A stretch of 64,000 bases of DNA from the NCBI RefSeq assembly GCF_021533215.1, contig NZ_JAJNKA010000002.1, forward strand, positions 485,001 to 549,000. The letters run 5' to 3'. The DNA is from Portibacter lacus (GTDB lineage: Bacteria; Bacteroidota; Bacteroidia; Chitinophagales; Saprospiraceae). Positions within the stretch are counted from its first letter, which is position 1, and each line of letters starts with the position of its first letter. Made by a program: the position numbers and the translations under genes. Shown one piece after another: positions 54,665 to 63,069 of the stretch. A model generated the notes under the pieces. That model was given only the letters and a program-made list of their open reading frames with translations, had not been told where the DNA came from and ran no database searches.

Positions 54665-55801
54665 CTAAATCTTGACGCTCCTTATGATGAATAACATAAG
54701 CACAAATAAAATAACAATCAGTAATAATGCTGCTCTTAAGCTATATGCATCCGCTATAAAACCAATGACCGCTGGACCAAACATAAACCCACTATAACCC
54801 ACCGTTGTTGCCATTGCAATTCCAACTCCAGGATTTATTCCAGGCATTGAACCTGATAAACTATAAATGATCGGTACAATATTAGCCGTACCAAGTCCCA
54901 CTAAACCAAAGCCAATGATAACTAAATATGGATTGTGAAAACATAATACAAATCCCATCCCTATAATAGCTAGTACAGAACCGAGAACTAGCATCATACG
55001 ATCTCCTATAAATTGGCGACCGGTATCTCCCAGCAGCCTCCCTGCTGTCATCGTAGCAGCAAAGGCAGTAATTCCGATTGCATATAAGTAAGCTGGAGCA
55101 TTAATTACCTCTTTCAGATAAACAGCACTCCAATCAGAAATAGCTCCTTCTCCCAGCATGCTGCAAAACGCTATGATACCTAACCAAAGTATAGGACCCT
55201 TTGGAATAACGATCCAAGGCATTTTTTTTTCTTCTTTTACTGGCTCGTCAGGGAATAAATAAAATGAAAAAAGAATGATCAATACAACTACGATCATAAA
55301 TACAAGACCAAAATGATTTGAAACTTGAATTTCGTTACTGATTATATAGCTACTTAAGAATCCACCTAACATCATCCCGATACTAAAGAATGCATGGAAG
55401 GTTGTCATAATAGGCTTCTTCTTATATTTCTCAACTTCCACAGCCTGAGCATTCATAGATACATCCATCATCCCCGCAAAGAAACCCATGAACAAAAAAG
55501 GGAAAAGCAGCGTGAAGAAGCTATTCATCCAAGGAATGGCTTGAAAGAAAAATGGAAATATTACTGCCGAAACCATAGCAACTTTTCTGCTGGTATACTT
55601 AGATATTAAGCTACCTGTAATTGGCATTGCTATAAAAGCACCCACGGAATGTGCTAGAAGTATAAATCCTGTTTCTTTATTATTTAGGTCAAATAGTGAC
55701 TGCAAAGCTGGAATTCTAGCAGCCCAATTGGCAAATACAAACCCATTCACTAAAAAATAAACATTAACAGCCCACCTATGCATATCTCTAATATTTTCCA
55801 A
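54665..55801 (-). CDS. MFS transporter
   Basis: 378 residues, 12 membrane helices expected. YFLVNGFVFANWAARIPALQ, SLISKYTSRKVAMVSAV and a second-half GRLLGDTGRQFIGDRMMLVLG show the MFS repeat with loop 2-3 and loop 8-9 motifs. It resembles the YbjJ/FucP-like branch of bacterial MFS carriers; substrate not predictable. Overlaps the comF gene by 14 bp, so transcription comes from comF. Confidence 0.87.
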   Translation of the reverse strand: MENIRDMHRWAVNVYFLVNGFVFANWAARIPALQSLFDLNNKETGFILLAHSVGAFIAMPITGSLISKYTSRKVAMVSAVIFPFFFQAIPWMNSFFTLLFPFLFMGFFAGMMDVSMNAQAVEVEKYKKKPIMTTFHAFFSIGMMLGGFLSSYIISNEIQVSNHFGLVFMIVVVLIILFSFYLFPDEPVKEEKKMPWIVIPKGPILWLGIIAFCSMLGEGAISDWSAVYLKEVINAPAYLYAIGITAFAATMTAGRLLGDTGRQFIGDRMMLVLGSVLAIIGMGFVLCFHNPYLVIIGFGLVGLGTANIVPIIYSLSGSMPGINPGVGIAMATTVGYSGFMFGPAVIGFIADAYSLRAALLLIVILFVLMLFIIRSVKI

Positions 55802-56477
55802 CAGCTAATACTGCAATACTAATTCTACAATTGAAATCAACAATTAAAGATCCCGCGGCTTCTAACGTAGCACCTGTTGTTAAAATATCATCTAATAATA
55901 AAACATGCTGACCTGCGAGTTTTTCAGGGTTTTCCACACGGAAAGTATGCTTCAGATTGTCTATACGCTGTTCCCTAGTTTTGTTAGTTTGTGAAGCTGT
56001 TTTATTATGCTTAATCAGCACGTTTTCTACATACGGAATTCCAGTAATCTTAGAAATACCGTCAGCTATTAATGCACATTGATTATAATTCCTAACATTT
56101 CTTTTCGATTTATGAATCGGTACTGGTACGATAAAATCAATATCTTTTAAGAAATCTGATTCCATTAGAATCTCTCCAAATTTCAATCCCAACAATTTGC
56201 CTATAAAACCTTCATTTTTATACTTCAATCTATGAATCATTTCTTGAACCAATTCCCCTTTTTGAAAATAGAACATCGACGTTCCTCTTTCAACAGCTAA
56301 CCGACCCCAAAAAAATTTCTCAACTGCATTATCTGGCTCTAAATGAAAATTAGTGAAAGGCAATTCCAACATGCAATTTATACAGAAACATGAATTCTCA
56401 ACTGGATGTTCCTCATCACAGGCTATGCATAACTCTGGGTAAATTGCATTAAAAAATGGAAATAATTTGCCGAACAT
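55788..56477 (-). CDS. ComF family phosphoribosyltransferase-like protein
   Basis: 229 residues. N-terminal zinc-finger cysteines C17, C20, C32 and C35 (CIAC...CINC), then a type I phosphoribosyltransferase fold with VPVPIHKSKRNVRNYNQ and the PRPP loop VLLLDDILTTGATLEAAG (about 193-210). ComF/GntX proteins help take in and recombine single-stranded DNA in competent bacteria; in non-competent ones the role is unclear. First gene of the pair with the MFS transporter. Confidence 0.92.
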   Translation of the reverse strand: MFGKLFPFFNAIYPELCIACDEEHPVENSCFCINCMLELPFTNFHLEPDNAVEKFFWGRLAVERGTSMFYFQKGELVQEMIHRLKYKNEGFIGKLLGLKFGEILMESDFLKDIDFIVPVPIHKSKRNVRNYNQCALIADGISKITGIPYVENVLIKHNKTASQTNKTREQRIDNLKHTFRVENPEKLAGQHVLLLDDILTTGATLEAAGSLIVDFNCRISIAVLAVGKY

Positions 56478-56516
56478 ACACGAAAGTTAGTCAATTTCGT
56501 GAAATTGTATAAAAAA

Positions 56517-56552
56517 ACGCCTGCTCCTGGGAAGAGCAGACGCATCAAAACA
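56517..56552 (-). terminator. Intrinsic terminator of the degP-like gene
   Basis: On the - strand GCGTCTGCTC pairs with GAGCAGGCGT (10 pairs counting two G-U) around a short loop, followed by a seven-residue T-run. Pairing is better on the - strand than on the + strand, so it belongs to the protease gene ending at 56619. Confidence 0.8.
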
Positions 56553-56618
56553 AAACGAAAAACCAACTTTATTTTTATATATCTTTATACTTATATAACA
56601 TCAGAAAAGCACATTTTG

Positions 56619-57785
56619 TTACAAACCTTTCTTTAATCTAATGTTAAATGTCTTTTCACCACCATTTCTATTGACCTTAACCTTAATAGAATCACCTACT
56701 TTCGCGAATTTCATCGCATCTTTAAGGTCATCAAAATTATTAATCTTCTTGTTGTCTAATCCTGTAATGATATCACCTTCTAGAATTCCTGAAAATTGAG
56801 CTGCGCTTCCATTAACTATTTCCGCAACGTAAAATCCGCTATTCACTTTTATATCATTTTCCTTTGCGAATTCCTCATCTATGTCATATCCAGCGACTCC
56901 AAGATTTGCTCTTTCTATATCTCCCGTTTCAATTATTTCATCTACAATCACCTTCATTAGGTTCGATGGAATTGCGAATGAATAACCGGCATAAGTACCT
57001 GTCGGTGTGGCAATCGCCGTATTAATCCCAAGTAGCTCACCTCTTTCATTCACTAAGGCACCACCTGAATTACCTGGGTTGATTGCGGCATCAGTCTGAA
57101 TAAATTCTTCTATTGATTTCTGACCTTTTATAATATCAATATCTCTTCCTTTAGCACTAATTATTCCTGCGGTCACCGTAGATGTTAAATAATCAAATGG
57201 ATTTCCAACTGCAAGGACCCACTCTCCTACTCTACTCTTATCCGAATCTGCTAACTTCAAAACCGGTAGTTCTCTTTCTTCTATTTTAATCACTGCTAAA
57301 TCTGTACTCGGATCAGTTCCAATTTTGATGGCTTGGTATTCTCTACCATCATGAAGCGTCACCTTTATATTATCAGCAAAAGCAACCACGTGGTTATTCG
57401 TAACAATGTATCCATTATCAGCAATGATTACTCCTGAACCAGAGCCTTTCTGCCTGTAAAAACCAGATCCTCCGCCAAAAATATCTTCGAAACTAAAGAA
57501 GCCATCTAGTGGCGATCTTCTATTTTGCCTTTGTTCTTGCAGTCTTTCTTGCGCAAGTACTTCACTCTCTTCAGCAGAAATATGCACCACCACTTCCATT
57601 GATTTTTCAGAAGCTTCTACAAAATCAACTTGAGGAACGGCACTTACTAAAGAAGGTTTCATATTCACCACCTTTGCAAATGATTGCTGATCTAAATCAC
57701 GATTATCTTCAGTAAATTTAATCCCGCCTAACACGACCAAACCACCTACTAATCCAGCTAAAAATATCTTTAATAAATCTTTCAT
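56619..57785 (-). CDS. HtrA/DegP-type periplasmic serine protease
   Basis: 388 residues. N-terminal hydrophobic anchor or signal (LLKIFLAGLVGGLVVLGGI, 4-22), trypsin-like domain with His in VTNNHVV, Asp in STDLAVIKI and Ser in NPGNSGGALV, then one PDZ domain (about 290-385). Only one PDZ is present, as in DegS, against two in DegP/DegQ. Acts in envelope protein quality control. Monocistronic, with its own terminator; it lies near an ECF sigma factor gene pair. Confidence 0.94.
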   Translation of the reverse strand: MKDLLKIFLAGLVGGLVVLGGIKFTEDNRDLDQQSFAKVVNMKPSLVSAVPQVDFVEASEKSMEVVVHISAEESEVLAQERLQEQRQNRRSPLDGFFSFEDIFGGGSGFYRQKGSGSGVIIADNGYIVTNNHVVAFADNIKVTLHDGREYQAIKIGTDPSTDLAVIKIEERELPVLKLADSDKSRVGEWVLAVGNPFDYLTSTVTAGIISAKGRDIDIIKGQKSIEEFIQTDAAINPGNSGGALVNERGELLGINTAIATPTGTYAGYSFAIPSNLMKVIVDEIIETGDIERANLGVAGYDIDEEFAKENDIKVNSGFYVAEIVNGSAAQFSGILEGDIITGLDNKKINNFDDLKDAMKFAKVGDSIKVKVNRNGGEKTFNIRLKKGL

Positions 57786-57908
57786 CCTGTTAATTTATAC
57801 ATCATAAACGCCAAGGATTCCTGGTTGTTTTTATGGTAATTTTCTTTAACAATTTTTTAACTCAGAAATCTTAAGCTCGCCACCGAAGCTAATTACCATA
57901 TGGAGGTA

Positions 57909-58466
57909 TTAATCGATCAGAAATTTTCTCCAAAACAAATCTAAATCCTTTTTCATAAAAACAGCTTGTCTGTAAAACTCGTGTTGTTCATTCTCTAAAA
58001 TGCTATCTAATTGATTATTAAACGTTTCAGACTTACTTCCCATTGTTTTCAAGGCAATTAAAAGCCTTAACCAATCTTTATATTCAGAAATATTACCTTC
58101 AGAATCGTCAGACTTCGACAACCATGAATTGGCTTCTGTATAATCTCCTTTGTAATAAGCTCTTACTGCACTCGTAAAGTTATCATCAGAAATATTATTT
58201 CCATTTCTAGCTATCTGTTTATTAATACCAAATTCATCAGCAATAGCACCATCATTATGACTGAGATTAATGGTTACGACAGAGACGATGAGGATCAATA
58301 AACTTGCAGCAATTCCAGCTAGGTAGAATATTCTTTTTCTCTTTGGTTCAGATTGCTCAGCATCTAACCCATTCAGAAATGCTCTAGTACTATTAGAAAT
58401 TTCTAATTCAAAAGCAGCCTCGCTTACTTTATCAGCTATGGATTCTTTATCTTCTTGATTCAGCAT
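57909..58466 (-). CDS. Single-pass membrane protein, likely anti-sigma partner
   Basis: 185 residues. A cytosolic N-terminal part (1-44), one membrane helix (about 47-67, IFYLAGIAASLLILIVSVVTI), and a helical periplasmic part with a TPR-like segment (AVRAYYKGDYTEANSWLSK). It overlaps the upstream sigma factor gene by 20 bp. That layout and topology fit an anti-sigma or signal-sensing protein; no known anti-sigma domain is recognised. Confidence 0.7.
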   Translation of the reverse strand: MLNQEDKESIADKVSEAAFELEISNSTRAFLNGLDAEQSEPKRKRIFYLAGIAASLLILIVSVVTINLSHNDGAIADEFGINKQIARNGNNISDDNFTSAVRAYYKGDYTEANSWLSKSDDSEGNISEYKDWLRLLIALKTMGSKSETFNNQLDSILENEQHEFYRQAVFMKKDLDLFWRKFLID

Positions 58467-59055
58467 TATAATAATTTGGTATCAACGATGTGTTCTGAAG
58501 CAACGCTTCTTTTAATTTCTGCTGGCAATCGTATTTCAGCTTTCTCAGACTAGCTGTTTTTTCAATTTCAAGTTCCTTCCCTATCTCCTCATAACTTACA
58601 TCATTGCTCCACAATTTCAGGACGGTTTGACATTTCTTAGTCAATAAGCTTAAGATATGATTTAACTTTGTTGCTAGCTCTTTCTCAATAAATATCAACT
58701 CTGGATTTTGGTAATCAGAGAGGTCGTTATAACCTTTATCAAGCTCCACTAATTTTTTCTTCACTAATCTTCTCTTATTAGCCCAGTAATTTTTAGCCAC
58801 TCCGTAGGTATAAGTAACTAAAGTTGAATGACCTTTATATTTTTCATGCCTCACGTTTTTATCAACGATTAGAATACATTCGGTAAATACTCCTTCCCCT
58901 TCATCCACTGACCCTCCATTATAAACCACGTAGTTGATTACTCGTTGTTTTAGGCCTGGTGAATGAAAGATTTGGGCCAACGCTTTCTTACGTTCGGACC
59001 CACCCATCTGTATACATTCCACTAATCTTTCATCATCTAAAAACTCCTTACCCAT
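58447..59055 (-). CDS. ECF-type RNA polymerase sigma factor
   Basis: 202 residues. Sigma-2 region (about 50-95, HSTLVTYTYGVAKNYWANKRRLVKKK) and a sigma-4 helix-turn-helix (about 130-185, LLTKKCQTVLKLWSNDVSYEEIGKELEIEKTASLRKLKYDCQQKL). It would direct RNA polymerase to a small regulon, probably for envelope or growth-phase signals. Co-transcribed with the membrane protein downstream. Confidence 0.88.
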   Translation of the reverse strand: MGKEFLDDERLVECIQMGGSERKKALAQIFHSPGLKQRVINYVVYNGGSVDEGEGVFTECILIVDKNVRHEKYKGHSTLVTYTYGVAKNYWANKRRLVKKKLVELDKGYNDLSDYQNPELIFIEKELATKLNHILSLLTKKCQTVLKLWSNDVSYEEIGKELEIEKTASLRKLKYDCQQKLKEALLQNTSLIPNYYNAESRR

Positions 59056-59114
59056 ATATTAGTGTAAACTTTTGCAATTTTGTTACCGAAATATAACCAT
59101 TCCACATGAAATAA

Positions 59115-59960
59115 TTGGTTAAGCACTTCCGTTTTAACCGAGTGAAGCTGAAAAATATACTAATAATAGCATGTTGTTTTGTGTCTACGCTAAGTAATGC
59201 ACAGAAAGGATGGGAGTTAGGCCCATGGATCGGAATAAGTAATTATTTCGGTGATCTTAATACTAATTTCGATTTTACCGAAATAGGTCCCGCCGCTGGT
59301 GTTATAGCCAGATACAACTGGAATAATCGGATTAACTCTAAGATGGGCCTGAATTATACTTTTCTTTATGGCGATGATCAAGATTCCCCAAATTCATTCG
59401 AGAATAGAAGAAACTTAAGTTTTAGGACTGATCTAGTTGACTTCACAGCCCAAATGGAGTTCAACTTCTTCCCCTATATTCATGGAAGTAAGGAATACTT
59501 CTTCACTCCATATTTATTAGGAGGAATTAATATCCTATATTTTAATCCACGAGCAAAGCTAGATGACGAATGGCACGCATTAAGACCTTTAGGGACAGAG
59601 GGCCAAGCCGTCGGGGAAGAATATGGAATAATCAATGGAGGGGTTGTCTTAGGTGGGGGATTCAAGTGGGATCTTAATAGAGACTGGAGTTTCAACATAG
59701 AAATTGCATTAAAAAGGTTATTTACAGATTACTTAGACGATGTCAGCGGCACCTATCCGAATGCAACTTCTCTAAGAGCTAGAAGAGGTGACATTGCAGC
59801 AGAACTTTCCGACAGAAGTGTAGGTGAAAAAATCGGAGAACTAGGAAGACAGCGAGGAAATTCTAGAGATAAAGATACTTATACCATGTTCGGTGTAGGT
59901 TTAGTTTATTACTTTGGTACAATTCCATGTCCAGAAATAGGAAATAAGTCATTATGGTAG
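59115..59960 (+). CDS. DUF6089-type outer membrane beta-barrel protein
   Basis: 281 residues from TTG 59115, or 272 from GTG 59142, which leaves a more ordinary signal peptide (LKNILIIACCFVSTLSNAQ). Then WELGPWIGISNYFGDLNTNFDF, FTAQMEFNFFPY and a run of alternating amphipathic strands ending in VGLVYYFG. It fits the DUF6089 barrel group of Bacteroidota outer membranes; role unknown. Overlaps the yjbQ start by 7 bp. Confidence 0.8.
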   Translation: MVKHFRFNRVKLKNILIIACCFVSTLSNAQKGWELGPWIGISNYFGDLNTNFDFTEIGPAAGVIARYNWNNRINSKMGLNYTFLYGDDQDSPNSFENRRNLSFRTDLVDFTAQMEFNFFPYIHGSKEYFFTPYLLGGINILYFNPRAKLDDEWHALRPLGTEGQAVGEEYGIINGGVVLGGGFKWDLNRDWSFNIEIALKRLFTDYLDDVSGTYPNATSLRARRGDIAAELSDRSVGEKIGELGRQRGNSRDKDTYTMFGVGLVYYFGTIPCPEIGNKSLW

Positions 59961-60364
59961 ATCAATACCAGATTAAATTAGCGTCAAGACAGCGCGGTTT
60001 TCATTTAATTACAGAAGAAGTCCTAAGACAAATTGGTCGCCTTCCCAAAGCTGGTATTCTGAACATTTTCATTAAGCACACTTCCGCAGCGATTACGATC
60101 AATGAAAATGCAGATCCTAGCGTAAGAGTAGATTTTGAAAGATATTACAATGAAATTGTAGACGAAAACCTACCTGGTTTAACGCATACGATAGAAGGTC
60201 CAGATGATATGCCTGCTCACATCAAGGCAGCACTAACCGGTTCAGATATTAATATTCCCATTACTAATGGACAGCTTAATTTAGGAACTTGGCAAGGTAT
60301 CTATTTGTGTGAATTTAGGAATTATGGTGGGGCACGGACGATAATTGTGTCTGTGTATCATTAG
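59954..60364 (+). CDS. yjbQ: YjbQ family protein (UPF0047)
   Basis: 136 residues of the YjbQ/UPF0047 fold: IKLASRQRGFHLITEEV, LNIFIKHTSAAITINENADPSVR, THTIEGPDDMPAHIKAALTGS, and LGTWQGIYLCEFRNYGGARTIIVSVY. The family has weak thiamine-phosphate synthase activity in E. coli and is annotated as secondary thiamine-phosphate synthase. The ATG lies inside the end of the preceding barrel gene, so translation is coupled. Confidence 0.94.
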   Translation: MVDQYQIKLASRQRGFHLITEEVLRQIGRLPKAGILNIFIKHTSAAITINENADPSVRVDFERYYNEIVDENLPGLTHTIEGPDDMPAHIKAALTGSDINIPITNGQLNLGTWQGIYLCEFRNYGGARTIIVSVYH

Positions 60365-60384
60365 GAAATTATTATCTTTCCACA

Positions 60385-61002
60385 ATGCAATACGTAATAG
60401 AGGGCATCCTAATGGGACTTACCTTATCTATTTTATTAGGTCCTATCTTTATCGCACTTACTCAGAGTTCGATTGAGAAAGGTTACAAAGCAGGTCTTTC
60501 TGTAGGTTTAGGTATATGGGTTTCAGATCTCCTTTTTATTGTTTTGACTTATGAATTCGTTCACAGAATAACTCATATCATAAATGGCGAATATTTTCAA
60601 TTATCAATGGGTATTTTGGGTGGAATTGTATTAATTAGCTTCGGACTTTATTCTATTTTCAGCAAATTGAAAGAGTTTTCTGCAGATGAGATTAAGGGTG
60701 TAAAAGGTTATCTAGGTCATTTCACTAAAGGCTTCCTAATCAACACTATTAATCCATTTACTTTTATATTTTGGATCTCTGTTATTTCCACTTATGTCTT
60801 AGCTAGAAATACCACTGGATGGAATAGCATAGCTTTCTTAGGCAGCATTTTAGTTGTAATCATTATTACCGATTCTTTAAAAGTTTTACTCGCTCAATTA
60901 TTGCGAAAAAAACTTACAAGTACTCACATGCTATGGATTAATCGAATCGCTGGAATTGCACTTACTATTTTCGGAATTCTACTCATCGTTTGGTCTATCT
61001 AG
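60385..61002 (+). CDS. LysE/RhtB-family exporter
   Basis: 205 residues, six membrane helices. ILMGLTLSILLGPIFIALTQSSIEKGYKAGLSVGLGIWVSDLLF is the LysE/RhtB start, and FLINTINPFTFIFWISV the second signature. Exports amino acids or related small metabolites; substrate not predictable. Follows yjbQ by 20 bp. Confidence 0.9.
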   Translation: MQYVIEGILMGLTLSILLGPIFIALTQSSIEKGYKAGLSVGLGIWVSDLLFIVLTYEFVHRITHIINGEYFQLSMGILGGIVLISFGLYSIFSKLKEFSADEIKGVKGYLGHFTKGFLINTINPFTFIFWISVISTYVLARNTTGWNSIAFLGSILVVIIITDSLKVLLAQLLRKKLTSTHMLWINRIAGIALTIFGILLIVWSI

Positions 61003-61075
61003 TTCATTCTCAAATGTTAAAGTTTGTGACTTAAAGCATTCACCTAGTCTTAAGGTCAAACAAAACAATCTAGAT

Positions 61076-62266
61076 ATGGACTATTTGAATCAGCTTACTT
61101 CTTCATTATCCGATAGATTCGGAACACTTCTTCCAACCGTTTTAGGAGCAATACTTGTACTAATTATAGGATTCTTCCTTGCGAGAATCGTTAAGAAAAT
61201 TGTTATTAAGCTCTTATCGAAAACTAAAATCGATGAAAAACTTAATGCTAAATTGAAAATGACAGTAAGAGCTGATCAATTTATTGCCAAACTATTCTAC
61301 TACTTAGTTGTCATATATACTTTAATTATTGCACTGAATATCTTAGGTGTTACAAGTGTACTTCAGCCATTAGAGGAAATGGTTTCTAGTTTCTTAGGAT
61401 ATGTTCCGAACATCATTGCTGCGGGAATTATCGCTTTCGCAGGTTACATTATTAGTAAACTTGTATCTGAAGCTACCGGAGTAATTTCTGAAAGATTAGA
61501 AAGAGTTGGTGCGAAATATGGAATTAACTCCGAGTCATTCAGCTTAGCAAATTTAGTAAAGCAAGTTGTTTTCATTCTTATTTTTATTCCGATCCTTATT
61601 GTTGCATTGGATACTTTAAAAATGAATGCAATCTCTGATCCAGCAACAGAAATGCTAAGATCATTACTTTCTGCAGTTCCTAAGATTATTGCTGCGGTCA
61701 TTATTCTTGTCGTATTCTATGTAATCGGTAAATATGTAGTAGGAATTCTTACAGAGCTTCTTAGGAATCTAGGAATAGAATCCATTGCTGAAAAGATGGG
61801 TTTGAAAAAAGTAATCGGTGATTATTCTGTTTCAAAAATAATCGGAAATATTGCTTTATACTTTATTCTATTCGCTGGACTTATGGCTGCTGCTGATAAG
61901 TTAGAGATGGAAAGTATTCAAATCATTTTTGGCAAAATATTCTTTATCTCAGGAAAAATATTCTTTGGTATCATTATCCTAATGGTAGGTTATTATATCT
62001 CTGGAATAGCTTATAAAGCATTGAATAGTGGAACATATAGCAACTACCTAGCGCCGGTTGCAAGATTTGCCATACTTGGAATATTCTTAGCATTTGGACT
62101 TCATACTATGGGTATAGCTCAATCTATTGTCAATTTAACATTTGGCCTTACTTTAGGTGCACTTGCAGTAGCTTTTGCTCTTTCATTTGGACTAGGAGGA
62201 CAGAAAGCAGCAGGCAAGCAAATGCAAGCATTCTTTGACAATATCAATAATAAAAAAGAACTATAA
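61076..62266 (+). CDS. MscS-related channel with TM-helix repeats (CmpX-like)
   Basis: 396 residues from the ATG at 61076; a longer frame from 60956 overlaps the exporter gene and gives no plausible N-terminus. Four to five repeats of a hydrophobic ~20-residue helix with GxxLxxxIxxxxAxxI pattern (for example LPTVLGAILVLIIGFFLARIVKKI and VPNIIAAGIIAFAGYIISKLV) fit the conserved TM-helix domain of CmpX-type mechanosensitive channels. No classical MscS beta domain is visible; the C-terminal part keeps FGLTLGALAVAFALSFGLGG. Likely an inner-membrane osmotic or small-conductance channel. Confidence 0.85.
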   Translation: MDYLNQLTSSLSDRFGTLLPTVLGAILVLIIGFFLARIVKKIVIKLLSKTKIDEKLNAKLKMTVRADQFIAKLFYYLVVIYTLIIALNILGVTSVLQPLEEMVSSFLGYVPNIIAAGIIAFAGYIISKLVSEATGVISERLERVGAKYGINSESFSLANLVKQVVFILIFIPILIVALDTLKMNAISDPATEMLRSLLSAVPKIIAAVIILVVFYVIGKYVVGILTELLRNLGIESIAEKMGLKKVIGDYSVSKIIGNIALYFILFAGLMAAADKLEMESIQIIFGKIFFISGKIFFGIIILMVGYYISGIAYKALNSGTYSNYLAPVARFAILGIFLAFGLHTMGIAQSIVNLTFGLTLGALAVAFALSFGLGGQKAAGKQMQAFFDNINNKKEL

Positions 62267-62285
62267 ACGCAAATTTTAGAGGTTA

Positions 62286-62358
62286 GCGGTTGCTCACATA
62301 AACATAATTAAATTGTATTTTCTAATACACAAATTAAAGTGAGTAGCCGCATTTTTTA
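62286..62358 (+). terminator. Terminator of the MscS-like gene
   Basis: GCGGTTGCTCAC (62286-62297) pairs with GTGAGTAGCCGC (62339-62350), 12 pairs with two G-U, around a 41-nt loop that itself contains a small hairpin, then a T-run (62352 on). Its T-run reaches the stop of the convergent GT2 gene. Confidence 0.75.
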
Positions 62359-63069
62359 TTTTGACCAGATATTATACTTCAGAATGCACCAAATGGCTCT
62401 AAAGCCATCTCTCCAGCCTATTTTCTTGCCATCTTCATAAGAACGACCATAATATGATATTCCTACTTCATAAATCCTAATCTTAGGAATTCTCGATACT
62501 TTTGCCGTAACTTCTGGCTCAAAACCAAAGCGTCGTTCCTTTAATTGTATAGACTGTATCGTTTCTCTCTTCCACATTTTATAACACGTTTCCATATCTG
62601 TCAAATTTAGATTCGTAAACATATTAGACAAGGAAGTCAGAAATTTATTACCGATAGAATGCCAGTAAAAAAGGATTCGATGAGGCTTACCACCCATAAA
62701 TCTCGAACCATACACAACATCAGCATGACCTTCAAGTATCGGTAATAGTAGCATATTAAACTCTTCCGGATCATACTCTAGATCTGCGTCTTGAATAATA
62801 ACGAAATCACCAGTCACTTTACTAATTCCAGTATGTAGTGCAGCGCCTTTTCCTTTATTAATATCATGTGAAAACAAATTAATATTATGTTCAGGATGTT
62901 CCTTGATGTAAGTTTCTACCTTCGAGTACGTATCGTCAGATGAAGCATCGTTAACTACTATAATCTCTTTTGTAAGATCACCTAATAAATTGACCTTCAA
63001 AACTTTATCCAAAATCTTATGAATAGTCGGTCCCTCGTTGTAAGCAGGAATAATAATTGATAATTGCAT
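62356..63069 (-). CDS. GT2 glycosyltransferase, dolichol-phosphate-mannose-synthase-like
   Basis: 237 residues. [61 protein letters not shown] (DxD at about 94-96) and [11 protein letters not shown]...[23 protein letters not shown] fit polyprenyl-phosphate glycosyltransferases. No membrane domain is attached. Its start shares one base with the stop of the alkane monooxygenase gene (TAATG), so the two are translated together. Confidence 0.92.
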   Translation of the reverse strand: MQLSIIIPAYNEGPTIHKILDKVLKVNLLGDLTKEIIVVNDASSDDTYSKVETYIKEHPEHNINLFSHDINKGKGAALHTGISKVTGDFVIIQDADLEYDPEEFNMLLLPILEGHADVVYGSRFMGGKPHRILFYWHSIGNKFLTSLSNMFTNLNLTDMETCYKMWKRETIQSIQLKERRFGFEPEVTAKVSRIPKIRIYEVGISYYGRSYEDGKKIGWRDGFRAIWCILKYNIWSK

